A stretch of DNA of 64,000 bases from Ficedula albicollis (GCF_000247815.1 NC_021678.1:4689026-4753025); one strand, 5' to 3'; shown: positions 12,373 through 26,304, counted from the first letter of the stretch. Numbers and translations are program-made. The notes: generated from the letters alone by a model not told the origin.

Positions 12373-15300
12373 AGAAAATGCAATGCCATAATCAAGACAG
12401 TCATGGTATTTAAATGTTTCATGGCAATGGTTTTGCTCTAGACTGGTGCTGTGCAATTTAGAATTAACCAATTCCAGTCAGCCTGTGAAGTTATTTAAGG
12501 CAGGGGCAAAGGATTTTCAGGCGCACCTGGTTTTAAATACCTTCTACACCTGAACATATGCCGGTATTTTAATTTAAATCCACTGCACATCATCTGTTTT
12601 ATGCTTTTGAAATTTCACACTTTTCCTTGAAGAATATTGAAATTAATTAAAAACTTTGAGATACAGATGAGGCAGGCTGAGTCATAACCAGTTTTACAGC
12701 CAAATCCAGAGCTGTACAGCCACATGCCCTGAAGTGGCATGACCAGCTCACTTCTCCTCATGCCCCTCAACAGAATTAAGAGCTGGACCTCAGACACCCC
12801 AGCAATTTTCTGCTTCACAAACAGCAATAAATGACAGTGTTTCCAAAGAGCACACAGAGAGCCATGGGATGGCCTGTGTACATAAATGTAGGTACACTTG
12901 GTTTGCTCTTTGACTGAATGCCTGAAAAGCAGCAAGACAAGGAAAAATTAAGTTTTCAAGAACAGCATTAAATGCACAAGTATATTCAGTATTTCCTCTG
13001 TAAAAAGAACTGTGTTTCACACAGAACACAAAACACTGAAGTTATGCAAGTTAAAGCTTTTAAAGGAAATCTCCAAGTTGGACTCCACAATTTTTATTGC
13101 ATTTTAACATTCAGAATATGTTGCCTACTTCTGACTTTTATCCAGAAAAAGTTTAACCTGGAGCCAGGATTCCATTTAAAAAACCAAAACCAAAATCTTA
13201 AAAACAATCAATCAAACAAACAAAAACAACCCACTCTGAAAATACTTAACCTCTTGCAAACTGACATAAAACTGTCTATTATACCTTTTCTTATTGGAAT
13301 GTCAAATCCAAGTTGAATGGATCAAAATAAATATTAGAATTTCCTGCAGACACACCCTCAACACACCTATTCTGAGCTAAGTTTGAAGGGTTTAAGTTCA
13401 GTTGTCAGCATTCTGAAGTAAACAAAGAATTAAAGATTAAGTAGTATCCTCCTATGGTTGTGGTGTTTGGTCAGCTCATAAACACGTTATAAAGTCAGCT
13501 GGATACAAAGGCACAGAGAATTTATGTCTAATGTGATATTTAACTTCAGTTTTACTGGAAGCAATGATCAAAATTAGGATAATTGAAATCTCCATTAATA
13601 TGGGTACAAACCTAGACTTTCTCAGTACTTCTGACTGTACCAGCAATTAATATCTTCTATATTGAGTCTGTTCACCAGGTTGAGATAATCTAAAAATATC
13701 CTGGTGCTAAGAGTGCTGATTTCTGTGTCTGCTGCACAGGCAGCTTTTCTGCTCCTCATCTGCAGGGAATCCTCTGCCTGGTGCCTCCATATCCCACATT
13801 CAAAGAAAGACTTCAAATGATGTTCTGGCATTTCTCCAGCATTAACTCTGACACAGTCAATTCAGCAGGGAAATGCCAGATTTCACCGAGCTGCTGAGGG
13901 GGTGGGGTTGGCAGCACTGTGCTAATGCCCCTCCCTCTCCCTACTTTTATTGCAAATAATTTTCATGCACATTTTCCTACCCAAATTTGATTTTGTCAAC
14001 ATATCCAGTGAGTTTACAATACATGTATTGTTGCTGGAAATGTCAGTGCTCTAAATATGATTCCTGATGTAGCCTCTCTTAAGATATTGAGAAAGAGCCA
14101 AGTAAATTTCTTCTTTCTATCTAAATGTCAGTTTAGGTGTAAAAAACCCTAAATATAACGAAGAGATATCACTGTGTATCTAATGTATTGAGAAAGAGCC
14201 AAGTAAATTTCTTCTTTCTATCTAAATGTCAGTTTAGGTGTAAAAAACCCTAAATATAATGAAGAGATATCACTGCGTATCTAATGTGATTACTTGGATA
14301 AGAAACAAAATTAAATCTGTTTTGTGTGAGAATACTGAACCCTACAGTGAAGGATGTCAACAACCCCTCTGTAAAAGGAAATGTGTATTACAGATATAAA
14401 TAATTTTACAGGACCCTTTTTATTGTAATCATAAAACCTCAAAAACATGATGGAATCAAAGCCATATTAGAGTTTAAAATACCATAAACCAGAAGCTATT
14501 ATATCCCTGGCATACAGGATAATTTAAAGGAAGACATAATCACTAAATCAAAATTTATCTTGCATCGGTAATGGGAGAAATGTGTTTTCATCATCAGCTT
14601 CCCATCCAAGATCCTCCACAAAAGTCAACAATGCCTCAATTTATGAAAAATATCAGAGGAAAGTTGGGGTGTCTGCATGGATAAATAACTGGTTATGGAG
14701 ATGGGGACTGAAGGTAGGATGGAGAAATGAGTGCTCAGGGCAGGCTTACCTGGGGAGCTCCGGGCCAGTCAAGCCAGGAGCTGTCCTGCCCAAAAAGGCA
14801 GAATTATTTTGAGTAAAGAGAGACTGGGAAGGTGACATTCCGTGGGTGAGACAAAGGAAGTCCAGACAGCAATGCTGAGAGCCACCTGCAGAGATCTGCA
14901 GATGGACCTTCCTGTCTCAGTGTCTGAGCGATCACTGTGATGGATGGGAGGCAACAGGAAGAGATGTGGAGTCATGGACCTGAGGGGAACATCCTGGCTT
15001 TCCACACAAGATGATGGATATCTGCTGAATGCTGATATGCAGGAACAACAACATGAGGCTGCAAACTATTAATGCTGTGAGGAAATTGGTTCAGACTCCT
15101 TGACAGTCACTTAAAAAGCAATATAAAGGAATAGAAAACAGAAAAAAAAAGATGAAAATCAAGTGTTTCTTTGTAAAATCCACAGTGCAAACTTGTTGCA
15201 CATAATTCTGACTCCCCCACCTAAACAAGTGTATCGGGGAGTTAGAAAGAGTTCAAGGAGGGAAAGATAGCTGGGACCTTCCAGTCAGGAAAGGAAGATG

Positions 15301-16055
15301 TCTCCCAGAGGGATGAGAGAGGCATGGCACACCCAGAGGAAAGAGTAACAGCCCAACCTTGGGATCAGAGCATCTACAGCAGTTCCAGACAAACAAAAGG
15401 CTGTGGACTTTCCTGCATGGCCTGTAATTAGGCAGAGGAACTTTGCTCCAAGACACCATGAGTTTTCATGGGCCTAAAAGACTCTCAACATTTATATGGA
15501 AGCCAGACCTCCTGGATATAACTCTGGCTTCCCAGCTGCCACAGCGTGTGGAGTCTGAGAGAGTTTGCTGAAGAATTTTTATTATATGCTTGATGTAAAC
15601 TCACATTGTCTTGCTGCTTTCCAAGGGAAGAACCCTAAAGTGATAGAAAAGTAGGAAAATAGCAGAGAAGAATCCTTTATCTTGAGCTCAAGGTAGCTGT
15701 GAGGCAGCTGGAGCGTTCCTGGAGATGTGGGGGTAGGAACACTGGAAATGGAAAAGAAAAGCTCACACTTGGCCTTGTGGTCTTCCTTGGCCAGCCCTAT
15801 CACTGCAGGGAATTGGAGAACTGGTTTGTGACTGCACTGGTGAATCCCACCAAGGCCCACTCGAACACTCTGGACCCAGCAGTGCCCCAGGTTGGTGTTG
15901 TCCCAGACTGTCCTCTGTGACCTCTGCCCGCAGTCCTATCACAGTCTTCACCCAGGTGCCCTCTACATTCTTTTAGGACTGGAACATCTCCTCACCTTTT
16001 TTTTTTTTTAAATCAAGACAATTTCATGATCCTGTCAGCAACCCCTGGGCCAGAG
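12373..16055. other. Non-coding sequence
   Basis: Nothing is recognised except the duplication at 14085-14286. The stretch 14769-15920 is somewhat GC-richer and has several overlapping open frames on both strands, but none shows coding bias or splice-site framing that I can defend. Confidence 0.55.
14085..14286. repeat. Tandem duplication, 2 x 101 bp
   Basis: Copies at 14085-14185 and 14186-14286 both begin 'tattgagaaagagccaagta' and end 'cgtatctaatg' or 'tgtatctaatg'. I count two substitutions, both C/T ('aacg' versus 'aatg', 'tgtgt' versus 'tgcgt'). Confidence 0.95.
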
Positions 16056-16123
16056 CATCTTCACGCAAGTCAGCACCAAAGGTGGGCCACATCTTCACAC
16101 AAGTCAGCACCAAAGGTTGGCCA
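16056..16123. repeat. Tandem duplication, 2 x 34 bp
   Basis: The segment 'catcttcacgcaagtcagca' plus 'ccaaaggtgggcca' is repeated at once as 'catcttcacacaagtcagca' plus 'ccaaaggttggcca'. Two differences are visible. Confidence 0.9.
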
Positions 16124-16924
16124 ATACACAGGCATGTAAGAATGAACACACATTTGACCCCATGAGAAGCAGAGATGGCTTGGATGGGGATGTAGGATCT
16201 TCCTTTGCAGGATCCCTGCCTCTCATAGCTCAGCATCTGAATTCTAGGCTAGAGGTTTAATTTGCCCAAGGTTACCCAGATATCTTTAACGGAGCTCTGA
16301 ATCAGACTCCAGTCTCATGTAAGATTTTAATTGCAAAGCTTTGTCTGCACAAAGAGATTTATTTTTCTTGGTTTCACTCTACTGTAAATAATAAGCCTCC
16401 CTCTATAACACCTGGAAGCTTATTATGTGCTTCAGTAAAACTGTTCATAATTATTCAGTTATCTGATTATGTTTCCCCTTTTGTGTATTTGAGCACCTCA
16501 GAAACACAGAAGATATTAAAGTATTTACAAACCAGGTAACTAATTTATTTTGCATGGGTACCCCTGAATTTATCAACTTCACTTCCTGATTTGAAGTATC
16601 TGAAGAACTGTAGTGGTTTGGGTTCACCACTTTGAGATTTCCCGGCCAATGCACCAATTTATGTGGTGGATTTAGTGCTGGCCAAATCGCCAGTGCATCC
16701 ACCAGAATTATTTACTTATTTCTTGCTGTGAGATAGGATTAGAAAGAAGTCAAAGCAGACTCAAACTTTAAAGGTATAAAGAATAACTTTATTAACAGGA
16801 CCAAAAGAATAATAAGAATCAGAATAAAACCTTCAAAACACTTCTCGTCCCCCCACACCCTTTCCTTTCCCACTGACAACATACAGAAACAATTTATTTT
16901 GTCAGTTTATTACTTCTAGAATAG

Positions 16925-17056
16925 TTTTTTTCCAGTTCACTTAGGGAAAGGAGTATCTCTTGCCATGCCATGGAGACATTGCCACAAGGGTTTTTTTCCA
17001 GTTCACTTAGGGAAAGGAGTCTCTCTTGCCATGCCATGGAGACATCGCCACAAGGA
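16925..17056. repeat. Tandem duplication, 2 x 66 bp
   Basis: Copies at 16925-16990 and 16991-17056 share 'tttttttccagttcacttag' and 'tgccatgccatggagacat'. Two or three substitutions separate them. The duplication lies inside the LTR-like element, so it may be shared by other genomic copies of that element. Confidence 0.93.
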
Positions 17057-17774
17057 AACAGTTCTCTAGTGGCTTCAATGTCACAGTGAATCAGGCACCT
17101 GGGAGAATGGAAATCTGATCATTGTGCAAAAGTCCCTCCCCTCGACCCACAGCTTTCCCCACAACTGTTTTCAAGGGTTCAGTCTTTAGCTAATGGGGTA
17201 CACTTTTAAGGATGAGCTGTTCAGAAGCAAGGGTTCTCTTCATCTATCTCTGAGATCATCTCCATCTCTGGGAACAGAGAACTTCTTTCCCTGGAGGCAA
17301 CGGTCTTCATCACTCTTTTCTCTCTCTCTGTGCAAATTATGGGATCACAGCTACTTCAACATCTGCTTGTTCAGCATGGACGCCTTTGCTCATGTCAACA
17401 ATTTGAATCCTCCATCCCCCTATGCTTTTTTCAACAATTTTCAACAATTTATATCATAGTCCATCAGCATGGCTTACAAGAGAATTTCAGCCTAAGGCAT
17501 CTCCTCCATTTCTCCTCCCATCTGGGACCTGACTTTCTTCTTTATAGACCTTGGCGTCTTCATGTTGTTCCTCTACGTCTTCACTCTGTCCTTTCCTCTC
17601 ACTCGGGAGAGAATCGAAGGTCTGCAAGTCTCATCTGTGCAGTGAAAGAGTTAATATCTTGCCTGAGGCCTTCAGATGATCATATGATCCCTGCCAGGTG
17701 GTCGGAGCTGTTTATGATGGAGAACTCTTCAGCAGCTGCCCTGTGGGGGAGGCTAGGATCTCAGCAGCCAGGCT

Positions 17775-18060
17775 AGAACATGCCGCGGGGCTAATGGCCT
17801 TCCCCTCCTCCCCCTGCCCAGCAGTCGCTGGTGCCCAGCCCCTGCTGGGCCACGGCGGAAAGGACCTGGCCCAGCCCGTAGCTGCTCCCAGGACCCGGTG
17901 GATCCCAGCCCTGCCCGGGCCAGCAGCAAGGCAGGGTTTAATGCTGATAAGATGTCAGCAGCCATGGTCCAGCCCAGCCTCGGCCGGGCCCTGCAGCCTC
18001 CCCTCCCCTGCCCTGCCCGGCCACTGGGCCGGGAGGGGGAAGAACTTCTCTCTGCAAAGG
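17775..18060. other. GC-rich stretch inside LTR-like element
   Basis: Dense G/C words such as 'cctgcccgggccagcagc' and 'gccgggagggggaag' stand out from the AT-rich surroundings, with several CpGs. Open frames of 82-134 codons exist on both strands, as expected in any stop-poor GC-rich DNA. It may be the promoter-side part of the LTR. I do not call a gene. Confidence 0.5.
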
Positions 18061-18253
18061 CCAGAAAGCAAGAGAGCTTTTCCTGGGCTTGTTCCTTTTT
18101 AACATGTGTGTTCACAGAGGGATGTTCAGCTTTCTCAGTGGTTTAACAGGTTGTCAGTTCTCAAAACTAATCACTGATTGGTTTTTGTCAGACATGGGGA
18201 AGCTCGTAGCAGCTCCTCTCAGAAAAACAATTTCCATGGGTGGCTTCTTCCCT

Positions 18254-18669
<416 letters not shown>

Positions 18670-19663
18670 ACGTATTATATGCAATCAGTCACCTAAACTA
18701 CAGGATGCCTTCACTTTATATATTTCTGAATGGCCAATAACATCAGCTGTAAGAAGGATTTCTATTAACATTGATATTCTTGTTTGGACATGAACACCCT
18801 GCTTCTGTGTGGATATAGATCCCCACAGAAGGAACCTTGTTCCCTGAATACTGGATAAAACAAAAACCACCAGAAACGCTTGCAAGAAGCCTGAGTGTGA
18901 CTGATAAGGGAGCTGCATAAATCTCCAGCAGCTACTTGCCAACTCAATTCTGAAATGTTCAGCTGATTCCAGCTACAGATTGTGACTTTTCTCCAACCAT
19001 CCCCATTTTCATCTTCTGCTAAAAATATTCATTTACTCAAAGCAGCAGAGAGGCAGCCCAGGACACCCAAATTTCAATATATCACAGACATTGATTTAAT
19101 CTCACGCAAGTGAAGCTTCCTGCTGTCCTTTTAAAACAAACAAGGAGGACTCAGAGGCCTGCACATAATCACTGAATTACAAAGAACAGATGTGAAACAT
19201 TAACAAGGAAATGCTTATGCTGGCAAGGAGCAAGGACTATAAAACAGCACGCACTGTACCGAGCCAGATTGGCTTTTCAATGACTCATACTTATGAGATT
19301 ACAAACAAGAAGGAACAAAAATTAAATGGTTCATTTGACTGGGCCTAATACACTTTAGTTACTTTAAATTAACTGGTAATTGTGCCATTTCTTTCCTTTG
19401 TTCTTTTCCTTCTGACTTCTTGGTTGGAATGCCTTGATGAAAGGGAAATTATAATAACCCCACACAACTTCTATCTATGTATTTACCTATGCTAAATTCA
19501 TGATTAGTGCAAGCATTCCCTTCAAAACATGCACTTATTTCTTTGAAATGAAAGCACCTCTCTGTCAATTGCCTGTTCAAGCTGTTACTACACCAAGTAT
19601 GCACAGGATTAATTCTGATTTTTTTAAAACCAGTTCTACAAAGATTTTATCCTTCTCATTCCC

Positions 19664-19762
19664 TGAGCAGCCTGGGATATGGAAGGTGTCTGCCCATGGC
19701 AGGGGGTTGGAATCAAATGAGCTTTAAAGTTCCTTCCTACCCAAATCATTCTGGGATTCTGC
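19664..19762 (+). mobile_element. CR1 LINE 3' tail
   Basis: It reads 'gagcagcctgggatatggaa', 'ggtgtctgcccatggcaggg', 'ttccttcctacccaaatcat' and 'tctgggattctgc'. This is a sense-oriented tail of about 100 bases, strongly 5'-truncated. Confidence 0.9.
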
Positions 19763-20157
19763 AATATTGCCAGGCCTATTTCTCACCCTGCACTGACAGA
19801 GGGAGAGAAGAGAACAGGAGTCACTTGCAGTGCTAATAAGAGAGGGTGTCCAAGCCATATCATGAATAACCTCATATGGATAACAGAGATGAAGAACCAC
19901 TCTGAAATGCAGGACAATGAAGGCTCAAATGTAAATAGCAATTGAAATTCATTGCATTTTAATTAACATGAAAACCACACTGCCTGCCTCCCATACATGC
20001 ATATTTTCTATTTCTATTCCTGTCCTATAAACATACCCTCATCTCTCAAGCAACTTCATGGTTTATTGATCCCTTGACTTGGGTTGCAAGAAATGAAAAA
20101 GAGCTTTCCTTCTACATGATTTGATGGTAACATCACATTTACAGGCGCTGGAAATCA

Positions 20158-20200
20158 ATGATCCCTGGGTCCCTTCCAACTCAGGATATTCTGTGATTCC
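20158..20200 (+). mobile_element. CR1 LINE extreme 3' end
   Basis: The fragment 'atgatccctgggtcccttcc', 'aactcaggatattctgtgat' is the last roughly 40 bases of a CR1 copy, ending at the terminal octamer region. It is short but specific. Confidence 0.75.
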
Positions 20201-21328
20201 AATAAAGGAATCTGTGGTAAGGGGAGATCACTGCCCATCTTCCCTCGTAGTGCCTGGGAGAAAGCAGGGTCAATTTCATACAAACAGAAACTTCCAATTT
20301 GTCTCTGTCACAAGTACTTTAAGATGTTAATATTATATCCTGTTGTTGCTCTAAATACAAAAAAATTAATGCCTAAACTACTTGATTGTAAGGACCCAAG
20401 CAAGATCTACACATTCAGTTTGAAAAGAATCATAACCTAGATGGAGCATGGTGGGAAACTTCTCCTGCTCTAACTGGTGATGAATGGATCTACTTAGTTT
20501 TTTATTAATTTATTTTTTCCTATTTCTCACAGAGATACCCATGTGTTAAAAGCAGAATTTCTTATTATGACCAACTTGGATTAACTTTTTGAGGGCACTG
20601 GGGACAGATTTTCTTCCTATTATCCACTGGGAATGAGAAAGGTGCAGGCAGTGAACACCTTAATTTTTTACAACGGCCACTGGTGGGGGAAGCAGCACAT
20701 CATCATTTGGTGAATTCTGGCAGCAGTTATTTCAGCATAACTATTCAAAATTCAGGCTTTATTTGCAATCAGAGTCTCTCAGGCTCCCATTAAAGAGGCC
20801 TCCTTGTGCCTTTGTCTCCCAGAGTGAAGGGTCCTTCAGCATCACATCATGCCTAAGCACTGGTGCTCACAGAAGTTGAATGTCATCACTTCATGCCTTT
20901 TTTCCTTAAAAAAAAATTCATTTTTGTCTTACAGAAGATTGAGTGAGGACCATCAATCACTTCCGTGTCTCTTTCTGCCACAATGTTGAAATTCCAGTCA
21001 GTTTTTCCTGCCTAGGAATGATCTTGCCACTACTTCCTATGGAAATACCCCCACTTGTGGGCCCAGGCTGATATTGCCCTGTATTTATTTAGTATTATTA
21101 CACATATCCACATAGGCCTGCTCTTAAGACCACTGGAGAAATTACAGACAAATTTGACTGGTTGCAGCCTTTTAGACTGATAAATTTTGGGCAATAAGGG
21201 AATTAACAGATCATGATGTTTCTTACTCTTCATAAAGAAGAGCATTGAAGCAGTTGAAAACTGGAGGAAAACTCCCTTTACCAAGCTGAGGGATCAGCAC
21301 AGGGAAGACACAGAAGATGCTGCAAAGG

Positions 21329-21486
21329 AGCAGCTGGGAAAAAAAGCTGAAGTAAAAACTTTGTTTTGTTTCATTGTAATGACATTTATAGTTGAGTAAG
21401 AAATTTAGCAGCTGGGAAAAAAAGCTGAAGTAAAAACTCTGTTTTGTTTCATTGTTTAATGACATTTATAGTTGAGTAAGAAATTC
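21329..21486. repeat. Tandem duplication, 2 x about 79 bp
   Basis: Copies at 21329-21406 and 21407-21486 both read 'agcagctgggaaaaaaagct', 'gaagtaaaaact' and end 'gttgagtaagaaatt'. They differ by one substitution and a two-base insertion in 'cattgtttaatg'. Confidence 0.93.
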
Positions 21487-23714
21487 GGCTCAATTATGGC
21501 CCTAGTGAGGAACTCCACTGCCCTGTATCGCAGAAATGCTCCTTTACCCTTCCCAATCAAAATCCTGATAGTCATAATCCTATTTGAACAGTTTTAAAAC
21601 TCATGATTTATGTTCAAATTCGGAAGAAATTTTGAAATAAAATGACAAGAAAAAACACAAAAAGCAACCTCTCAGCTGGGGTGGACATTCCAGCTCAATT
21701 TCAATGCCAAGTTTTTTAATTTGCTCAAGGCTAAGAGAGCCTGAACACTTCACACTTCAGTGCTTCTGCAGCTCCTTTCACACCTAAGCTGCAGTAAAAT
21801 GCACAGAATGATGGTAGCACCTGTTTTATTCAGGGTACATTTTCCCTACTGGCACAAATGCACTGTGCCATTCAAATTAAGACTTCATACCAAGATGGCA
21901 AATTTCCCAAATCACACTCTTAATCTCTCTCATCCACTTGACAGAATATAAAAGATAATTAAAACTCACTATTGGAACAATAACAGAACATTCCACCTGT
22001 ACAAGGAGAAGAATCAATGTACAAAGACCAGAGAAAAATGGAAAACATTAAAAAAGGAAATAAAAAAAATTAAAGCGCTCTACTAACAAATTGTTTTCTG
22101 CAGAGAGGTCTGCAGGGCATTAACTTTCAGGGATCACAGCACTGATTTTCTCACAGAAGCAAAACAGGTATTTACAGTCATTGGGATCCTTCAGCATATG
22201 GAATTATGCAGCTGGCAAAGCACAAGACATGAACAAGTAGGTGTTGTGTCCATCAAGGCTGTGGACATGACCCCAAGCAATTCCTCTGTAAGGTGCAAAA
22301 AATACAGTAGTTTAGACATCAAATTGTTAATAAATATCCCTTTTTATTATAAGGTTCTAGGGAATATTACAAATCCCCTCATGAAATGACCTAGGATGTA
22401 TCCTAAATGTCTCATGACAGTTCCTGAAGCAGAAAAGAGATGAAAACTTGCTTTCACTGTGTCACCCTGCAGAGTTTGAAAGAAAAGGCTCATAAACCAC
22501 CAGGCCAAGCAACATCTGCATGAACTACCTGGAATGTAGCCACAATAGGAGACATCACCTTCAGGCAGCCCAGAAATCAGTGGGGGAGCAGGACAATCAA
22601 ACTGGGTCACTTCTGTTAAAGTTCCCTGTGCGATTCCTTTATCCACCTTTTCCTGCTCTAGACCCCTAAATGTTTTCAGGAACAGGTGAATAATTTGGTT
22701 GATCACATGAACTTTGAGAGGAATACCTGCTAATCCCATCCCCAGCAAGGGGAGCACAACATGAACTTTGAGAGGAATACCTGCTAATCCAGCAAGGGGA
22801 GCACGTGGCACAGATCCTCCACACTGGGGACACATTTAATGCCAGGAAGCTGAAGGACACCAATCTCTGGAAGCACCACTCTGCCAACCAACAACATCCA
22901 TCTCACCAGACAGGCAGCTTAAGCCCAGACCTGACTTTGCTTCTAGGTTATTATTCCCAGAGAGCCAAAGGAGATGCACAGCAACCAGCACAAGGGACAA
23001 TGCTGTGTCAGGCCCTGAGAATTCAGCACTGTCTTACCCTTGCAGATGTTTTCAAAGCAGTGATGTGCCCTGAGACAGCCAGGGCGGGGAGGATAGATTC
23101 TGTCACTTCAGGGGTCAGGCTCCTTGGCATCAAAAATCATGTCACTTCTCAGTGGCCAGCTCTGAGATAAAACAGTTTCAGCAACTGCTCTTTTCAGAAG
23201 TGAACAGTGTTTCCTGCTGTGGCTGGACTATATGGAATAATCACAGTTACCTTTGCCAAGGGTGATTTCCATGGTCTGAAACGCAGCCTCCCTATGAATT
23301 TAGGTTCTTTCTTGCCTATTCATGTTCTTCTCTATTTGTTGATGGAGGAGCATTACCAGCATAAGTATTTCAGCAGGGCCAGGACAGAGGAGTCAGGCAG
23401 GATGAGAAGGAATAACAGATTGGAATAATTGGTACAACAAACTGGCACATTCCAGCTCCAGTTCAGGCTATGCTGGATCATAGTCCATGCATCCCAAATT
23501 TACCCAGCAGCTGAGCATCCCTGACTAACATCATTCTGGGGAACAAAAAAAGGAGCACGAAGCTGTTTCTGTTTGCACCTGACCAGGCAGAATATGAATT
23601 TTTTGATAACTCGGGGCAGAAGCAGCCTTTAAATCACACTGTCCACCCCAGCTGGGTGACACAGTTCACTGTGGAATACCAGCTACCCCTGCAGCAGGAT
23701 GCTCTGCCTGGAAA
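21487..23714. other. Non-coding sequence with one tandem duplication
   Basis: The duplication at 22705-22805 is the only feature. The 162-codon minus-strand frame at 22347-22835 reads through that duplication and has no recognisable domain, so I do not call it a gene. Confidence 0.55.
22705..22805. repeat. Tandem duplication, 54 and 47 bp
   Basis: 'acatgaactttgagaggaat', 'acctgctaatcc' and 'agcaaggggagcac' occur twice. The second copy lacks seven or eight bases in the middle ('catcccc'). It produces a repeated peptide in an otherwise unsupported minus-strand open frame. Confidence 0.9.
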
Positions 23715-24292
23715 TGTGGTAAAACAACTCCAACACTGAGCAAGGCTATCAGTGGTGGGCTGAGAGGGGCATTGTGTGCTGCTTGTGGTGTTGAATTGTG
23801 CTAAAATCAGTCTGGCTTATCCTGATAAAGAGGTAAAGATGTGGCAGATGCAGTGAAGTATTATCTAAAATTGCTAAGCTGACCCAGCTGACATGGAGAC
23901 ATCTGACAGATGTCAGTCCTATAAAAGTCCAGTCCACTTTCCCTAGGGTAGGTTTTTTAACATATTCTTCCTTGAAGTGTGTAGAGATTCCTCCCTTGGG
24001 TTTTGGGGACAGTCCCCAAGGATACCCCTGAGACTGAGTGAAAGAGATATGCCCATGGGTTTTGGTCTGGGTGAGTTACATCAACCTCTGTTAGTTGTTT
24101 CTTTTTGATTGTTTTAATATAATTGCTTTAATATTGCTTTGCTATTGCACACTACCCAATCCTATACCATAATAATAATTTTAGCTTTTATACTGTGTAG
24201 TAAATGATTCTAAACACAATTGTTGGTCTTATCATTTGTCATAATCATTTTATATAAATATTTCTGATTTGCCATCATTAATCATGCAGGAC
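23715..24292 (+). mobile_element. Putative solo LTR, plus strand
   Basis: It starts 'tgtggtaaaacaactccaac'. A TATA-like 'cctataaaagtccagtcc' lies at about 23920, followed by 'gggttttggggacagtcccc' and 'gtgagttacatcaacctctg', then a long AT-rich tail towards 'attaatcatgca'. The order of U3, TATA box and R/U5-like tail and the recalled wording fit a songbird ERVL-type LTR. I see no convincing target-site duplication, so both ends are approximate. Confidence 0.5.
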
Positions 24293-24886
24293 AAAGTGAC
24301 TTAAACCATTGACCAAGTCTGGGTGTAGGACTGGATCCAGCCACCCCCAGCCTCCTCTTAGAGGAGGAGTTCAGAAAGCCAAGGGGTCCTTTCTGTGCCT
24401 TGTGACTCACCAGGAGCTTCTCTCAAACTTTGAAGCTCCCACTCCACCCAGGACAGCTCCTCCTCACTGTTTCCTTCTGCTGCCAAACAATCATTGAAGA
24501 GACCAAAACCTTCCCTGCCCTGAGCAAACTCAGGCAAGGAACAAATCAAAATTTCTGTCAAGTTTGCTTGCAGTGACACAAAGTGTTACTTCTCTTCCTT
24601 CATGGGAAGTGAAAGAGGAAGAGTATGCAAGGAGCTGTGGTACCTCCTCTGCCTGGTCCTGGCTCTGAGAGACCATCAGGGGTCCAGACATAGACTGGAG
24701 TTCTCCACATCTGCTTCTCTGCAATTCTCACTCCTTTGCCCCTTTATGCCTGGATATAGCTCTGGGAAGTTTCTCAAGTTCCAGGTTTCTCATCTTCTCC
24801 AAGTCTTAGAAATCAGAGAAAATGTTTGAGGAACAGAATTTCACAGTGGAATGGTATTTATAATATAAACACCAGGCAATAATTGT

Positions 24887-24912
24887 ATTTATATATTTAT
24901 ATACACACACAT
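24887..24912. repeat. AT/AC low-complexity stretch
   Basis: The sequence 'tatatatttatatacacaca' is a short dinucleotide-like tract of no further recognisable role. Confidence 0.7.
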
Positions 24913-25287
24913 CCACTGCAACAAATTCTGCTCAGCCGAACAGCAGGCTCTGTTTGCCAGCTCAAATGTGGAACATAGCTGGAGCACTGGTCATGCTCCC
25001 ACACCCAAGAGATGCATATCAAGTGTTTGATATTCTCTGTGTCCTGCTTTTCTCACTCTGAGAAGAGGGATGCTTATGTTCCACAGCAATCCAAATAAGA
25101 TCAAGACTCTTAACAAACCTGAAAAGGTAATCAAAATATGTAACAGAAACTAAGAAATAGCATAATTAACAATTCCAGAGAAAGAAAAGAACAAAGTACA
25201 CGTCCCTTTCTTTCTGCATAGTACAAGAATGCACAGAATTTACATTGTCTACTTAAAAAAAAAAAGTTATCTACAATCCTGCATTTC

Positions 25288-25652
25288 CCAGAATAGTTTG
25301 AGTTGGAAGGGACCTTAAAGCCCAATCAGTCCCATTCCCTGCCATGGGCAGGGACACCTTCCACTATCCCAGGTTGCTCCAAGCCCCATCCAGCCTGGCC
25401 TTGGACAGTGCCAGGGATCCAGGGGCAGCCACAGCTTCCCTGGGTACCCTGTGCCAGGACCTCACCGCCCTCACAGGGAACAATTCCTTCCCAATTTCCC
25501 ATCTAACCCTGTCCTGTGGCTGTGGGAAGCCATTCCCCGTGTCTTGGTACTTCAGGCTCTTGTGAAAAGTCCCTCTCCAGCTCTCTTGGGACCCCTTCAG
25601 GTACTTCAAACTCTCTTTGGAGGCTTGGCAAGGCTCAATAATGCCTACCACT
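25288..25652 (-). mobile_element. CR1 LINE 3' portion, antisense
   Basis: From 'cagaatagtttgagttggaa' it runs through 'ccatgggcagggacacctt', 'tggccttggacagtgccagg', 'accctgtgccaggacctcac' and on into 'tcttgggaccccttcaggta', the part upstream of the 3' UTR. It is one of the longer young CR1 copies here, about 365 bases. Confidence 0.95.
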
Positions 25653-25657
25653 AGAAG

Positions 25658-25683
25658 CAATAATAATAATAATAACAACAACC
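25658..25683. repeat. (AAT)n/(AAC)n microsatellite
   Basis: 'taataataataataataac' and 'aacaacc' abut the upstream end of the antisense CR1 copy. It is short and may be variable. Confidence 0.85.
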
Positions 25684-26153
25684 TCAAACTTCCATCACGA
25701 GCAGTATGAACCAATGAAAGCAGTCACGAATACTTAACGTTTGCTGGGAAAACCTTCCCCAGAAGATTAACAAAATGTTAATCTCCACCTAATGCTTTAC
25801 AATATCAGCCATTAATAAATTATGTGTACAGCAGGAATTAGCATTAGCATAATATTCTCAAATGACACATGCCATTCCCAAATAATTTCAGCAAGGGACT
25901 CCTTATTTTTGTTGAGAGGGTGAGTTTTTCAATAGGGTTGGTTTGTTACTGTTGATGTTTTGGGGGGGTATTTTTTGGTTGTTTGGGGTTTTTATGATTT
26001 GAGATGGGCACACAGATATCCACACTTTCAGACGGATTATGTAATTTCTAATACTAGAAACTCTTGGGCACAAACAATTTTCACAAATTGATCTGAATTT
26101 AGCTAGGACAGCAACAACAGAAAGTGCTTCTATTTCAGAATGAAATTCCAAGT

Positions 26154-26304
26154 GCCATCAAGGGCTGTCTTTGAGGAAGAGCAACGAGCTAAACCAGGTC
26201 CAGGTCTCATCATAAGCCATCAAGGGCTGTCTTTGAGGAAGAGCAACAAGCTAAACCAGGTCCAGGTCTCATCATGCAGCTAAACCAGGTCCAGGTCTCA
26301 TCAT
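26154..26304. repeat. Tandem duplication, 2 x 62 bp plus partial third copy
   Basis: Copies at 26154-26215 and 26216-26277 carry 'gccatcaagggctgtctttg' and 'aggaagagcaac'. The last 29 bases, 'gctaaaccaggtccaggtct' plus 'catcat', then occur a third time up to 26304. One substitution (gcaacgag/gcaacaag) is visible. Confidence 0.94.

Larger units (their letters stand above)
18670..21328. other. Non-coding sequence with two CR1 tails
   Basis: Apart from CR1 tails at 19664-19762 and 20158-20200, nothing recognisable was found. It is unique, AT-rich sequence with no coding bias. Confidence 0.6.

Noticed and set aside
17330..18146. Open frames of 82-148 codons
   Set aside because: They lie in the LTR-like element on both strands and show no retroviral protein motif.
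22347..22835. 162-codon minus-strand open frame with an internal repeat
   Set aside because: The peptide repeat is only the translation of the 54-bp DNA duplication; no coding bias.
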